Shown here: in pieces, positions 7,732 to 15,743 of the stretch | Layout: every line of letters starts with the position of its first letter | Position numbering within the stretch: the stretch's first letter is position 1 | DNA from: Streptomyces caatingaensis | Lineage (GTDB): Bacteria > Actinomycetota > Actinomycetes > Streptomycetales > Streptomycetaceae | Assembly: GCF_001187435.1 (NCBI RefSeq) | Contig: NZ_LFXA01000002.1 | Location: 1,116,001-1,180,000 of the forward strand | Direction of reading: 5' to 3' | DNA length: 64,000 nucleotides | Position numbers and translations under genes: made by a program | Notes under the pieces: generated by a model | Databases searched by the model: none | What the model was told of the DNA's origin: nothing | What the model saw: the letters and a program-made list of their open reading frames with translations, nothing else

Positions 7732-8076
7732 TCACGGCGCCCTCACCCCGGCGTCCCCGGACAGCGGGCGGCCGTCCCCCGTGCGGTGTTCCGGCGGTCT
7801 GGGCGACGCGGGACGGCCGGCCCGTCGGCGGGTGACCGCGCGACGCGGGGCCCGGCGGGGGCGGCGGGCCCGCGCGAGCCCGAACGAGGGCCGGAGCCGG
7901 GCCGGACGGTGGCCGGACGCCGGCTCGGCCGGGGGCGTCCCGGACGCGGTCGCGCCCGGCGGCAGCGCCCGGCGCGGCGGGGGGCCGAAGACGCGTTCCT
8001 CATAGCGGTCGAGGGCGAGGATCAGGGCCAGCAGGGCGGGAGGCAGGAGCAACGCGGACACGAGAGCGGCGAGCAC
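7732..8076 (-). CDS. Small membrane-anchored hypothetical protein
   Basis: A GTG at 8076 with AAGGAG five bases upstream opens a 114-residue frame. Residues 1-22 form one strong membrane helix (LAALVSALLLPPALLALILAL) followed by DRYEERVFG and a long, low-complexity Pro/Arg/Ala tail. The helix followed by 'LDRYEE' looks like small Streptomyces membrane peptides. The start region is convincing, but the length of the tail is doubtful because any frame stays open in DNA this G+C-rich. Confidence 0.45.
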   Translation of the reverse strand: MLAALVSALLLPPALLALILALDRYEERVFGPPPRRALPPGATASGTPPAEPASGHRPARLRPSFGLARARRPRRAPRRAVTRRRAGRPASPRPPEHRTGDGRPLSGDAGVRAP

Positions 8077-8328
8077 AGGGGCTCCTTCCCGGAGTGATGC
8101 GTCCCCCATCCGTCTTACCGGCCGTCGAGCTGGGAAACAGCATTCCACCCGTACGCGTGGCCGGCGGGCGCCGGCGTCCCCGGGGGACACGGACGTCGGT
8201 CCGCCTGCCCTTGGACGGGCCGAGGCCCCGGATCGGATCCCCCTCCTGCTGCGAGCCCCCAGGCCCGCGGCGGGGAACGGTACGACCGGGCGGGCTGCCG
8301 GCTGTCCACCGGCCGGCGGACAGGCCCG

Positions 8329-10131
8329 TCACGTCGAGTGCTCGTACAGGCCGGCGGCGTACAGGCCGTCGATCTGATCGGCGTACTTCTCGGCGATGGC
8401 CCGGCGTTTGAGCTTCATGGTCGGGGTGAGCTCGTCGGAGTCCGGCAGCCAGTCGACGGGGAGGACGGCGAAACGCTTGATCTGCTCGACGTGGGAGAGG
8501 GTCCGGTTGGCCTGCTCCACCGCGTCGGCGACGGCCCGGCGCAGGTGCGGGTCGGCGGCCAGGGCGGCGGGGGAGGTGTCGGGCAGGCCGTGGGCGCGGG
8601 CGAAGGCGGTGCGGGCGTCGGGGTCGAGGACGACGAGCGCGACGTTGTAGGGGCGGCGGTCGCCGACGCAGACGCACTGGCCGATCAGGGGGTCGGCGCT
8701 CTTCAGCGCGGCCTCGATGTTGGCGGGCGACATGTTCTTGCCCGCCGCGTTGATGATGAGCTCCTTCTTGCGGTCCACGATGGTCACGTAGCCGTCGTCG
8801 TCGATGGTGGCGATGTCCCCGGTGCGCAGCCAGCCGTCGGCGCCGATCAACTCCGCCGTCTTCTCCGGGGCGTTCCGGTAGCCGCGTGTCACGACCGGGC
8901 CGCGGACGAGGAGTTCGCCGTCCCGGGCCAGCTTCAGCTCGATGCCCGGCAGCGCCCGGCCCACGGTGCCGATCCTGGCCGCGTCCGGCGGGTTGAGCGT
9001 GACGAGACCGGACAGCTCCGTCATCCCCCACCCCTCGTGGACGGGCACGCCGATGGCCGCGAAGAACTCCAGCATCGCCGGTGCGGACGGTGCCGCGCCC
9101 ACCGCGGCCATCCGTAACCGGTCCAGCCCGAGCAGCGCGCGCAGCGGAGCGAAGACCTGCTCCTCGGCGGCCGCGCACCGGCGGTTCAAGTCCTCGTCCG
9201 GGCCCGGTCCGTGGCCGGACCGCGCCGCCTGCTCGGCGCGTACCCTGGCCCGGCCGGTCTCGATCGCGGCCAGGACCGCCGCGCGGCGCGCCTCGTCCGG
9301 CTCGGCCGCGATCCCGGCGAGCAGCGCGGTCCGGAACTTCTCCCACACACGGGGCACACCCGCGAACTTCGTCGGACGGATCTGCCGCAGGGCGGGCGCC
9401 AGTTGGGACGGATCGGCGAGCGAGACGACCTCGGCGCCGCTCGCGACCGCCGCGTAGTGCGTGAGCAGCCGGTCGACGGCGTGCGCGGAAGGCAGGTACG
9501 ACAGCGTCGTGTCCCCCGCCTCCAGCGAGCTCACCCGGCGCCACGCGTCGTACATCGCCATCTGGTTGGCGTGGGTGATCTCGACGCCCTTGGGCGGGCC
9601 GGTCGTGCCCGAGGTGTAGATGACCGTCAGCAGGTCCTCCGGCCGGACCGCCCGCCACGACGCCTCGAAGTCCAGCCCCTCGTCGGTGGCTTCGAGCCGC
9701 TCCAGCGGCAGCACGTCCCGTGCCGCCGTCCCGTCGACGGTGACGACGTGCCGCAGCCCGGTGCGCGGCCGGACGGCGCGGACGCGGTCCAGGAACGCCT
9801 CCTCGGTGATCAGCACCGTGGCCCCGGCGTGGCCGAAGAGGTACCGGAGCTGCTCGGCCGGGCTGGTGTTGTACACCGAGAACGGTGTCGCCCCCACATG
9901 CAGTACGGCCATGTCGGCCAGGTGGAACTCGGGCCGGTTGCGGAGCATCAACGCCACGAGATCCCCGCGGCGGACCCCGAGGGCCGCGAGCCCGGCCGCG
10001 ATCCGCCGCACCCTGCGCCCGTACTCGCCCCACGTGACCGTCCGCCCGTCCCCCGGGGTCCGCAACGCGACCGCGTCCGGCCGTGTCGCCACTGTCGCCT
10101 GGAACGCCTCACACACCGTCGATGCAGTCAT
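8329..10131 (-). CDS. Long-chain fatty acid--CoA ligase (AMP-forming, FadD15-like)
   Basis: The 600-residue ANL-superfamily enzyme activates fatty acids to acyl-CoA through an acyl-adenylate. The P-loop YTSGTTGPPKG lies near residue 170, the A5 motif GWGMTELSG in the middle, then GDIATIDDDGYVTIVDRKKELI and the catalytic Lys context LTPTMKLKRR near the C-terminus. Length and motifs match long-chain acyl-CoA synthetases. The ATG at 10131 follows GAGGAAGAG. It is divergent from the P450 gene and could supply it with acyl substrates, but that link is only positional. Confidence 0.93.
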   Translation of the reverse strand: MTASTVCEAFQATVATRPDAVALRTPGDGRTVTWGEYGRRVRRIAAGLAALGVRRGDLVALMLRNRPEFHLADMAVLHVGATPFSVYNTSPAEQLRYLFGHAGATVLITEEAFLDRVRAVRPRTGLRHVVTVDGTAARDVLPLERLEATDEGLDFEASWRAVRPEDLLTVIYTSGTTGPPKGVEITHANQMAMYDAWRRVSSLEAGDTTLSYLPSAHAVDRLLTHYAAVASGAEVVSLADPSQLAPALRQIRPTKFAGVPRVWEKFRTALLAGIAAEPDEARRAAVLAAIETGRARVRAEQAARSGHGPGPDEDLNRRCAAAEEQVFAPLRALLGLDRLRMAAVGAAPSAPAMLEFFAAIGVPVHEGWGMTELSGLVTLNPPDAARIGTVGRALPGIELKLARDGELLVRGPVVTRGYRNAPEKTAELIGADGWLRTGDIATIDDDGYVTIVDRKKELIINAAGKNMSPANIEAALKSADPLIGQCVCVGDRRPYNVALVVLDPDARTAFARAHGLPDTSPAALAADPHLRRAVADAVEQANRTLSHVEQIKRFAVLPVDWLPDSDELTPTMKLKRRAIAEKYADQIDGLYAAGLYEHST

Positions 10132-10562
10132 CAACTCTTCCTCGAAGCAGGGAGATCCGGCAGTACGAGGGTCTTGTGCCGGGACGGGGGAGGGCCAGAG
10201 CGCGTCCTGCGCATATTCGGCCATTCGTGGCATGGCCACCGGTGCGCGGGCGGGTTCCTGCACTTCCGGGCCACCGGCGACGGCGTCACCCTGGCCAAGC
10301 CCTGCGACCGGCCCTGGACGCGACCGCCCGCCCTGGCGCCCGCGCCGTGACGGGCTGGGCACAGATGGGCCAGGGCGCCGCCCTGTGCGACCGGTCACGA
10401 CCCGGCTGCCCATGCCCCCGTCGGCGATGAACCTGTCGCCAGGAGGCGGGTGAAACGGCCGCCGCTTCGGCCGTGCTGCCGGGCAGGCCGAAGCGGGCCT
10501 TGACAGGCTTTGTCCTTCGCCGGGCGACCGGAGCCGAATCGGAGCTGAAAGGTGGCTGTTCC
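10132..10562. other. 431-base divergent spacer between acyl-CoA ligase and P450 genes
   Basis: No convincing gene is seen. A TTGACA hexamer occurs at 10500-10505 but lacks a matching -10 element at normal spacing. Short open frames on both strands have no start/SD combination or protein-like composition. Confidence 0.5.
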
Positions 10563-11933
10563 ATGCCCTCACCCTCACCCGCCATCGATCGTGCGCACGC
10601 CGTGTCCCTTCATCGGGTTCTGCGGGAGGTGGTGAGAGGGGGGCCGCTGGGGCTGGTGGAGGGAGTCGGGCGGCAGGCGCAGGGGGCGGTGGTGCGCCTG
10701 GAACTCGGGCCGTTCCGGCCGCTGTTGGTCACGCACCCCGACCACGTGCGGCACGTGCTGCGCGACGCGGCGGAGAACTACGTCCGCGGGGCGGCCATGT
10801 GGGACGCGCTGGGGCGGTTGACCGGCCGGGGCATCGCGGGGGAGGGGCCGGAGTGGCTGGCCAGCCGCGACGTCCTGTGCAAGGGCATGTCGGGCGGATA
10901 CCTGCGGCGGACGGGCGAGGGGATCGCCGCCTCGGTCGGGCGGGCCGTGGAGGAGCTGGCCGGCCGGGCACGGGAGCGGCCGGTGGACGCGGTCGTGGAG
11001 ATGACCCGGCTGGTGCACCGGGTCATCAACCCGGTCTTCTTCGGCTCCCGCATCGGCCCCGCGCAGTGCGACCGGCTGGGCCGCGAAGTGGCCACGGCGC
11101 TGGGCTCGTTGCTGTGGCGCATGGCGATGCCCTTCGTGCCGCACCGGGTGCCCATGCCGGGGGACCGGGCGTTCCTGCGGGCCACCCGCACCCTGAACCG
11201 GACCCTGTCGCCCGTCATCGAGCGGGCCCGCCGGCAGGGCGGGGGCGGACCGGACCTGATGAGCGGCCTCCTGCGCGGCAGGGGGCCCGACGGGCGGCCG
11301 CTGGGCGACGAGCACGTCCGGCAGGACATCGTGGCCCTCTTCGTGGCCGGTTCGGAGTCCAGCGCCCTCACGCTCACCTGGGCCTGGGTGATGCTGGCCC
11401 GGCACCCCGACGTCGCGGCGCGCGTGCGCCGGGAGGCGGACGACGTGCTGGCGGGCGGGCCGCCGCGGCCCGGGCACGCACGGCAGTTGGTGTTCACCCG
11501 GCGGGTGATGGCCGAGGTGATGCGGCTGTACGCGATGGCCTGGGCCGTCCCCCGGGTCGCCCGCCGGGACGACATGCTCGGCCGCGTGCCCGTCCCGGCC
11601 GGTACCACGCTGGTCCTGTCCCCGTATCTCACCCACCGGCTGCCCGAGTTCTGGCCGGACCCGCTGCGCTTCGATCCCGCCCGGTTCGAGAAGCGGGCCG
11701 TGCGCGAGCGGCACCCGCTGGCCTACCTGCCCTTCGGGGACGGCCTCCACCAGTGCGTGGGGCAGGCCTTCTTCCTCATGGAGTCGGTGCTCGTCCTGGC
11801 CACCGTACTGAGCCGCTACGACGTGCGGGTGTCGTGCGCCGATCCCCGTCCCCGCCTCGCCGTCGCCCTGCCCCCGCGCGGCCGCGTCGGCCTGACCCTC
11901 ACCCCGCGCGGCCAGGGGCGGCAGAACTGCTGA
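10563..11933 (+). CDS. Cytochrome P450
   Basis: The 456-residue protein carries the P450 hallmarks: I-helix FVAGSESSALT (A262-G263, E265), ExxR at E318-R321, and heme-binding FGDGLHQCVG with the thiolate Cys398. The sequence around the I helix and the N-terminal HRVLREVVRGGPLG opening resemble bacterial CYP102/CYP4-like fatty-acid or terpene P450s rather than the short soluble CYP105 type. No ferredoxin is adjacent. The ATG at 10563 is preceded by AAAGGTGG. Substrate unknown; the divergent acyl-CoA ligase hints at a lipid. Confidence 0.93.
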   Translation: MPSPSPAIDRAHAVSLHRVLREVVRGGPLGLVEGVGRQAQGAVVRLELGPFRPLLVTHPDHVRHVLRDAAENYVRGAAMWDALGRLTGRGIAGEGPEWLASRDVLCKGMSGGYLRRTGEGIAASVGRAVEELAGRARERPVDAVVEMTRLVHRVINPVFFGSRIGPAQCDRLGREVATALGSLLWRMAMPFVPHRVPMPGDRAFLRATRTLNRTLSPVIERARRQGGGGPDLMSGLLRGRGPDGRPLGDEHVRQDIVALFVAGSESSALTLTWAWVMLARHPDVAARVRREADDVLAGGPPRPGHARQLVFTRRVMAEVMRLYAMAWAVPRVARRDDMLGRVPVPAGTTLVLSPYLTHRLPEFWPDPLRFDPARFEKRAVRERHPLAYLPFGDGLHQCVGQAFFLMESVLVLATVLSRYDVRVSCADPRPRLAVALPPRGRVGLTLTPRGQGRQNC

Positions 11934-11966
11934 AGCCCCCCGACGTCCTGTCGCCGGTCCCGCCCA

Positions 11967-11982
11967 TTCCACGGACGTGGAA
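11967..11982. promoter_or_regulatory. Perfect 7-2-7 inverted repeat in the 11934-12225 spacer
   Basis: TTCCACG-GA-CGTGGAA lies between the P450 and the VOC gene. It may be an operator for the downstream VOC/oxidoreductase pair. It has no T-run, so a terminator is less likely. The remainder of this 292-base spacer holds nothing I can identify apart from a locally A/T-richer stretch near 12072-12095. Confidence 0.4.
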
Positions 11983-12225
11983 CGCCACCGAACCGGCCTC
12001 GGTGCGCTGCCGCATGCGGGCACCGTCATCGAGCCCGTGCCTTTCGCATTGCCCCGCTTTGCGGACGTGACGTGTCCTAAAAGCCTCCTAACGTGAAGGC
12101 GCGCGCCGGAGAGCGAAGCCCTCCAAAGCTCCATCCGATGCGGCAGATCCGCTCCCGGCGTTCCCCCCGGCGAATCGTCCGGACGGGCCTGGATGCGGAG
12201 CCAGGCGTGGAAAGGAAGGTCTCCG

Positions 12226-13065
12226 ATGAGTTTCATATCCCCGGGTCAGGTCGTCTGGTTCGAGATCGGCACCGGCACCACCGACCCCGACGCCGTCACC
12301 GGTTTCTACGGCCCTTTGCTGGGCTGGAATTTCGAGATCGATCCCGATTCGTCCGTCGACGGCCGCACCTACACCCGCATCCTCGCCCCCGGCGCGCCCT
12401 GGCCGATGGGCGCGATCCAGCAGGGCGACACCGGTGACGAGGCCGTCAACCTCTCGATCCTGTCCGCCGACGTCCACGCGGACGTGGAGAGGCTCACCGG
12501 ACTCGGTGCCACCGTCGTCGTGCCGGCCACGCAGGTGGCGGACGTGACCGTCTTCGCCCGCCTGGCCGATCCGCGCGGCAACCTCTTCTCCCTGTTCTCC
12601 CGGTCCGCCTCGCGGCGGTTCGAGGAGCGGATCGCCGGGACGGACGCGTACATGCGGCAGACCGCCCGCACACCGGAGCCGGGGGCGATGGGCCGGTTCG
12701 AGATCGGCACCGCCGACGTGCGGGAGACCACCGACTTCTACCGCGCGGCGTTCGGCTGGCGGTTCGAGAGGGACGGCACCGCAGGCGGCACGCCGTACTT
12801 CAACGTCTTCGGCCCCGGCGCGCGGTGGCCGTCCGGCGGCCTGTGGGACCACGGCCGGGACGACGCCGGAGGGGCCGACCACGTGATGCCCTGCTTCCTG
12901 GTCACCGACGTGGCCGCCACGACGCATGCGGCACGGAGGCTGGGCGGCCGGGCGGAGCTCGGCCCGTGTTCCCGCCCGGACGGCACGGTCCACGCCCGCC
13001 TGACCGACCCCCGCGGCAACCGTTTCGGCCTGTTCTCCCCGCCCGCCCGGCCGGCGGCCGGCTGA
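12226..13065 (+). CDS. Tandem VOC-domain protein
   Basis: The 279-residue protein contains two VOC (glyoxalase/bleomycin resistance fold) domains. The first (about 5-130) has WFEIGTGTTDPDAVTGFYGPLLGW and ADPRGNLFSLF; the second (about 150-275) has FEIGTADVRETTDFYRAAFGW and TDPRGNRFGLF. Duplicated VOC proteins of this form are common in Streptomyces and often act as small-molecule binding or hydroxylase-like proteins. ATG 12226 follows AAGGAAGG. The oxidoreductase gene begins about 50 bases downstream and is probably co-transcribed. Confidence 0.9.
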   Translation: MSFISPGQVVWFEIGTGTTDPDAVTGFYGPLLGWNFEIDPDSSVDGRTYTRILAPGAPWPMGAIQQGDTGDEAVNLSILSADVHADVERLTGLGATVVVPATQVADVTVFARLADPRGNLFSLFSRSASRRFEERIAGTDAYMRQTARTPEPGAMGRFEIGTADVRETTDFYRAAFGWRFERDGTAGGTPYFNVFGPGARWPSGGLWDHGRDDAGGADHVMPCFLVTDVAATTHAARRLGGRAELGPCSRPDGTVHARLTDPRGNRFGLFSPPARPAAG

Positions 13066-13116
13066 ACCCGGCCCGCCCTTCCCGCCCACCCGCACCGCAT
13101 GACGAGGAGAGACACG

Positions 13117-14073
13117 ATGAAGATCGCACTGCTGGGAACCGGCTTCGGCCGGGCACACGCCGCCGTCTACGCCGCGCGCGGCGACGTGGACGTGGTGATG
13201 TTCGGCCGCGACGCGGAGAAGACCGCCGAGGTGGCCGGCCGGTTCGGTTTCGCCGCCTCCACCGACATGGACGCCGCCTTCGACGACGCCTCGTTCGACC
13301 TGGTGGACATCTGCCTGCCGGTCCCCCTGCACGCCCCGTACACGCTGCGGGCCCTGGAGGCGGGCAAGCACGTGCTGGTCGAGCTGCCGCTGGCCGGCAG
13401 CATGGAGGACGCCGAGCGGGTCGCCGAGGCCGCCGCGCGCAGCGACAGGCAGGTGTTCGTGGACATGTTCGAACGGTTCGTCCCGGCCAACCAGGCCCTG
13501 TTCGACGCGGTGCGCGAAGGCGCCCACGGGCGGCTGGAGCAGCTGACGCTGTGGAACCTGACCGCGCACCTGTGGCCGGGGGCCTCCCTCGGGCTGAAGG
13601 TGCTGCCGCTGGAGGCGATGCACAGCGACATGGACGTCATCACCCGCACCCTCGGCCTGCCCCAGGACCTCACCGTGACGACCGTGGCGCGCGATGACGA
13701 CTCCGGTGCCGTCGACGCCGTCCTCCGCTTCGGGCACGCGATGGCCCGCAGCTCGGTCTCCTCCCTGATGCCCACGTCGTGGGGGGCCCGCGGCGGTTAC
13801 ACCGCGGTGTTCGAGCACGGCGTGCTGGACGCCTCGTCCACGACGGGCTTCGACGGCAAGCCCTCCGGCACCGTCACCGTCTACACCCCCGACGGCGCCC
13901 ACGACCTCGTCCTGCCGCCCGCCGACCAGTACACGGCCATGATCGGGCACGTCATGGACGTCCTGCACGGCAAGGCCGCGAACCGGATCGCCCCGGACAG
14001 CGTCCTGGACGCTCTGCGGCTCACCCTCGACCTCGACCGGAAGGTCAACAGTGCTCGCCGCGCCCGGCCGTGA
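13117..14073 (+). CDS. Gfo/Idh/MocA family oxidoreductase
   Basis: The 318-residue protein starts with a Rossmann motif (ALLGTGFGRAHA) and contains CLPVPLHAPYTLRALEAGKHVLVELPLAG, where the usual EKP is ELP, so the Lys that normally helps catalysis in this family is replaced by Leu. The C-terminal alpha/beta domain is intact. Family members are NAD(P)-dependent dehydrogenases of sugars or inositol. The ATG at 13117 follows GAGGAGAG; upstream in-frame ATG at 13099 lacks support. Likely in an operon with the VOC gene. Confidence 0.9.
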   Translation: MKIALLGTGFGRAHAAVYAARGDVDVVMFGRDAEKTAEVAGRFGFAASTDMDAAFDDASFDLVDICLPVPLHAPYTLRALEAGKHVLVELPLAGSMEDAERVAEAAARSDRQVFVDMFERFVPANQALFDAVREGAHGRLEQLTLWNLTAHLWPGASLGLKVLPLEAMHSDMDVITRTLGLPQDLTVTTVARDDDSGAVDAVLRFGHAMARSSVSSLMPTSWGARGGYTAVFEHGVLDASSTTGFDGKPSGTVTVYTPDGAHDLVLPPADQYTAMIGHVMDVLHGKAANRIAPDSVLDALRLTLDLDRKVNSARRARP

Positions 14074-14186
14074 CCCACGCCGTGGCGGCGGGCCGTGGTC
14101 CGCCGTTCTCCCGCAGTGTGGTGCTCGTTAGCACGTATGGGTGTTTCAGCGTTCTTGTTCCGGTCCTTCCGCGTATGGTCGGGTTC

Positions 14187-15353
14187 GTGACTGCATGTGA
14201 ACGAGGGTATTCCCGGCGTCAGATCATGGGGCTCACGGCCGCGTTGGGCGGCGGACTCTGCCTCCCGCCCGCCATGGCCCACGGGCTGCCGCGCGGCAAC
14301 CCGCAGGAGCCCGTCACGCAGGTCTACTACATCGCCGCCGACCCGGTGACGTGGGATTACGTGCCCCAGGGCCGGAATCTCGTCTCGGGCAAGGCGTTCT
14401 CCGCCATGGAGCAGGTGAAGGCCCGCCCCGGGCGCAACCGCCTGGGCTCGGTCTACTGCAAATCGCAGTACCGCGAGTACACCGACGGCACGTTCACCAA
14501 GCTGGTGCCGCGCCCCGGCGACGCGTACATGGGGCTGCTCGGGCCGGTGATCCGTGCTCAGGTGGGTGACACGATCAAGGTGGTGTTCCGCAACAACACG
14601 GCCTTCATGGCGTCGATCCACCCCCATGCCGTCTTCTACTCGCGGGGTGACGAGGGGGTCGCGTTCAACGACGGCGGCTCCGGCTCCGACGGCGGCGTCG
14701 TGCCGCCCGGCGGTACCCACACCTACGTCTGGCAGGTCCCGGAGCGGGCCGGGCCCGGGCCCGGCGACCCGTCGTCCCTGGGCTGGCTCTACCACGACCA
14801 CAGCACCGGCATGGGCGTCCCCGGCACCAACTCCGGGCTCGTCGGGCCGATGGTGATCACCCGGCGCGGCGCGGCCGGCCGGCACACCGTCCCCCGCGAC
14901 GTCGACCGCGAAGTCTTCGCGCTCTTCTGCCAGTTCGACGAAGGCCGCAGCCCCTACCTCAAGGAGAACATCAGGCGCTACGGGCGCGGCCAGAAGATCG
15001 ACACCGGGCACCGCGACTTCGCGCACGCCCACCAGAAGCAGTGCGTCAACGGCTTCATGTTCGGCAACGGCCCGGCCGGGACCTCCGACGCCCGCCCGGC
15101 GCTTGTCCTGCGCAAGGACACGGCCGTCCGCTGGTACGTCATCGGCCTGGGCGGCAGGAACGACTCGCACAGCCCCCACTGGCACGGCAACACGGTCACC
15201 GTCCACGGCCACCGCGCGGACGTGGTCACGGTGCTGCCCGCGACCGTGGTGACCGCCGACATGCGCCCCGACAATCCGGGGAACTGGCTGTTCCACTGCC
15301 ACGTCGACGAGCACATGATGGAGGGCATGATCACCCGCTATCGCGTCGAGTGA
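14187..15353 (+). CDS. Tat-exported ceruloplasmin-like multicopper oxidase
   Basis: The product of about 388 residues starts with a twin-arginine signal (YSRRQIMGLTAALGGG). The mature protein opens YYIAADPVTWDYVPQG and continues GLLGPVIRAQVGDTIKVVF, phrases typical of ceruloplasmin/hephaestin cupredoxin domains. Copper ligands are visible: IHPHAVFY, WLYHDHS, HSPHWHG, and the type 1/trinuclear signature HCHVDEHMMEGM. Known role of relatives: oxidation of Fe(II), Cu(I) or phenols. GTG 14187 is taken as start; an ATG at 14175 is equally possible. A stable hairpin follows the stop. Confidence 0.9.
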   Translation: MTACERGYSRRQIMGLTAALGGGLCLPPAMAHGLPRGNPQEPVTQVYYIAADPVTWDYVPQGRNLVSGKAFSAMEQVKARPGRNRLGSVYCKSQYREYTDGTFTKLVPRPGDAYMGLLGPVIRAQVGDTIKVVFRNNTAFMASIHPHAVFYSRGDEGVAFNDGGSGSDGGVVPPGGTHTYVWQVPERAGPGPGDPSSLGWLYHDHSTGMGVPGTNSGLVGPMVITRRGAAGRHTVPRDVDREVFALFCQFDEGRSPYLKENIRRYGRGQKIDTGHRDFAHAHQKQCVNGFMFGNGPAGTSDARPALVLRKDTAVRWYVIGLGGRNDSHSPHWHGNTVTVHGHRADVVTVLPATVVTADMRPDNPGNWLFHCHVDEHMMEGMITRYRVE

Positions 15354-15373
15354 CCGTCTGACCGTTTCGACGG

Positions 15374-15403
15374 GCCGGCTTCGACCGCTTCAACGAAGCC
15401 GGC
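15374..15403 (+). terminator. Hairpin after the multicopper oxidase gene
   Basis: A perfect 10-bp stem (GCCGGCTTCG / CGAAGCCGGC) with a 10-base loop starts 20 bases after the stop codon. A further copy of the arm follows to about 15431. It separates the oxidase from the lasso cluster. Confidence 0.6.
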
Positions 15404-15439
15404 TTCGACCGTCTCGTCGGGCCGGCTTTCGGACTCGCC

Positions 15440-15459
15440 GTATTTCCAGCAAGAAATAC
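15440..15459. promoter_or_regulatory. Perfect 7-6-7 palindrome upstream of the lasso precursor
   Basis: GTATTTC-CAGCAA-GAAATAC sits in an unusually A/T-rich patch about 135 bases upstream of the precursor start. Inference: regulator binding site for the lasso cluster. Confidence 0.5.
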
Positions 15460-15469
15460 ATAGCCCTTT

Positions 15470-15485
15470 CCACTCGTGCGAGTGG
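15470..15485. promoter_or_regulatory. Perfect 7-2-7 palindrome upstream of the lasso precursor
   Basis: CCACTCG-TG-CGAGTGG lies 10 bases after the preceding palindrome and is followed by the A/T-rich GATAAAAC. Together they suggest a regulated promoter driving the precursor. Confidence 0.5.
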
Positions 15486-15593
15486 ATAAAACGGCCTCTC
15501 GGCGTATCGCCTTGACGGTGGGGCATCTCCGGATCGCGGGGCTGTGAATGCCGCCGCACCGGAAGCACGACCTCACCGGAGAGGTGATCTCCC

Positions 15594-15737
15594 ATGGAGC
15601 GCAACGATGTGTACGAGCCGCCCCGCATGGTGGAGGCCGGCGAATTCGCTGAGCTGACCAGGGGTGTGCCGCAGGGCAACTGGCCGGACTACAGCGTGAT
15701 GTGGCCCTGGTACCCGTCGGCCGGTGCCCAGGGCTGA
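15594..15737 (+). CDS. Lasso peptide precursor (A protein)
   Basis: A 47-residue ORF with SD GAGGTGATC starts at ATG 15594. The leader (residues 1-23) contains Y7-E-P-P-R-M12-x3-G16-x-F18, matching the actinobacterial lasso leader motif YxxPxLxxxGxF, and Thr22 at the -2 position expected for B2 cleavage. The predicted core is residues 24-47: it begins G-V-P-Q-G-N-W-P-D, so Gly1 to Asp9 would form a 9-member macrolactam, followed by YSVMWPWYPSAGAQG as loop and tail. There are no cysteines (class II). The tail is rich in Trp, Tyr and Pro, providing plugs. I do not recognise this core among lasso peptides I know. The ORF was too short for routine calling. Confidence 0.9.
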   Translation: MERNDVYEPPRMVEAGEFAELTRGVPQGNWPDYSVMWPWYPSAGAQG

Positions 15738-15743
15738 CGGCCC

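Noticed and set aside
10200..10350. Short protein-like fragment (GGFLHFRATGDGVTLAKPC) between acyl-CoA ligase and P450
   Set aside because: It is about 20 residues, has no start or SD, and I cannot match it to a family.
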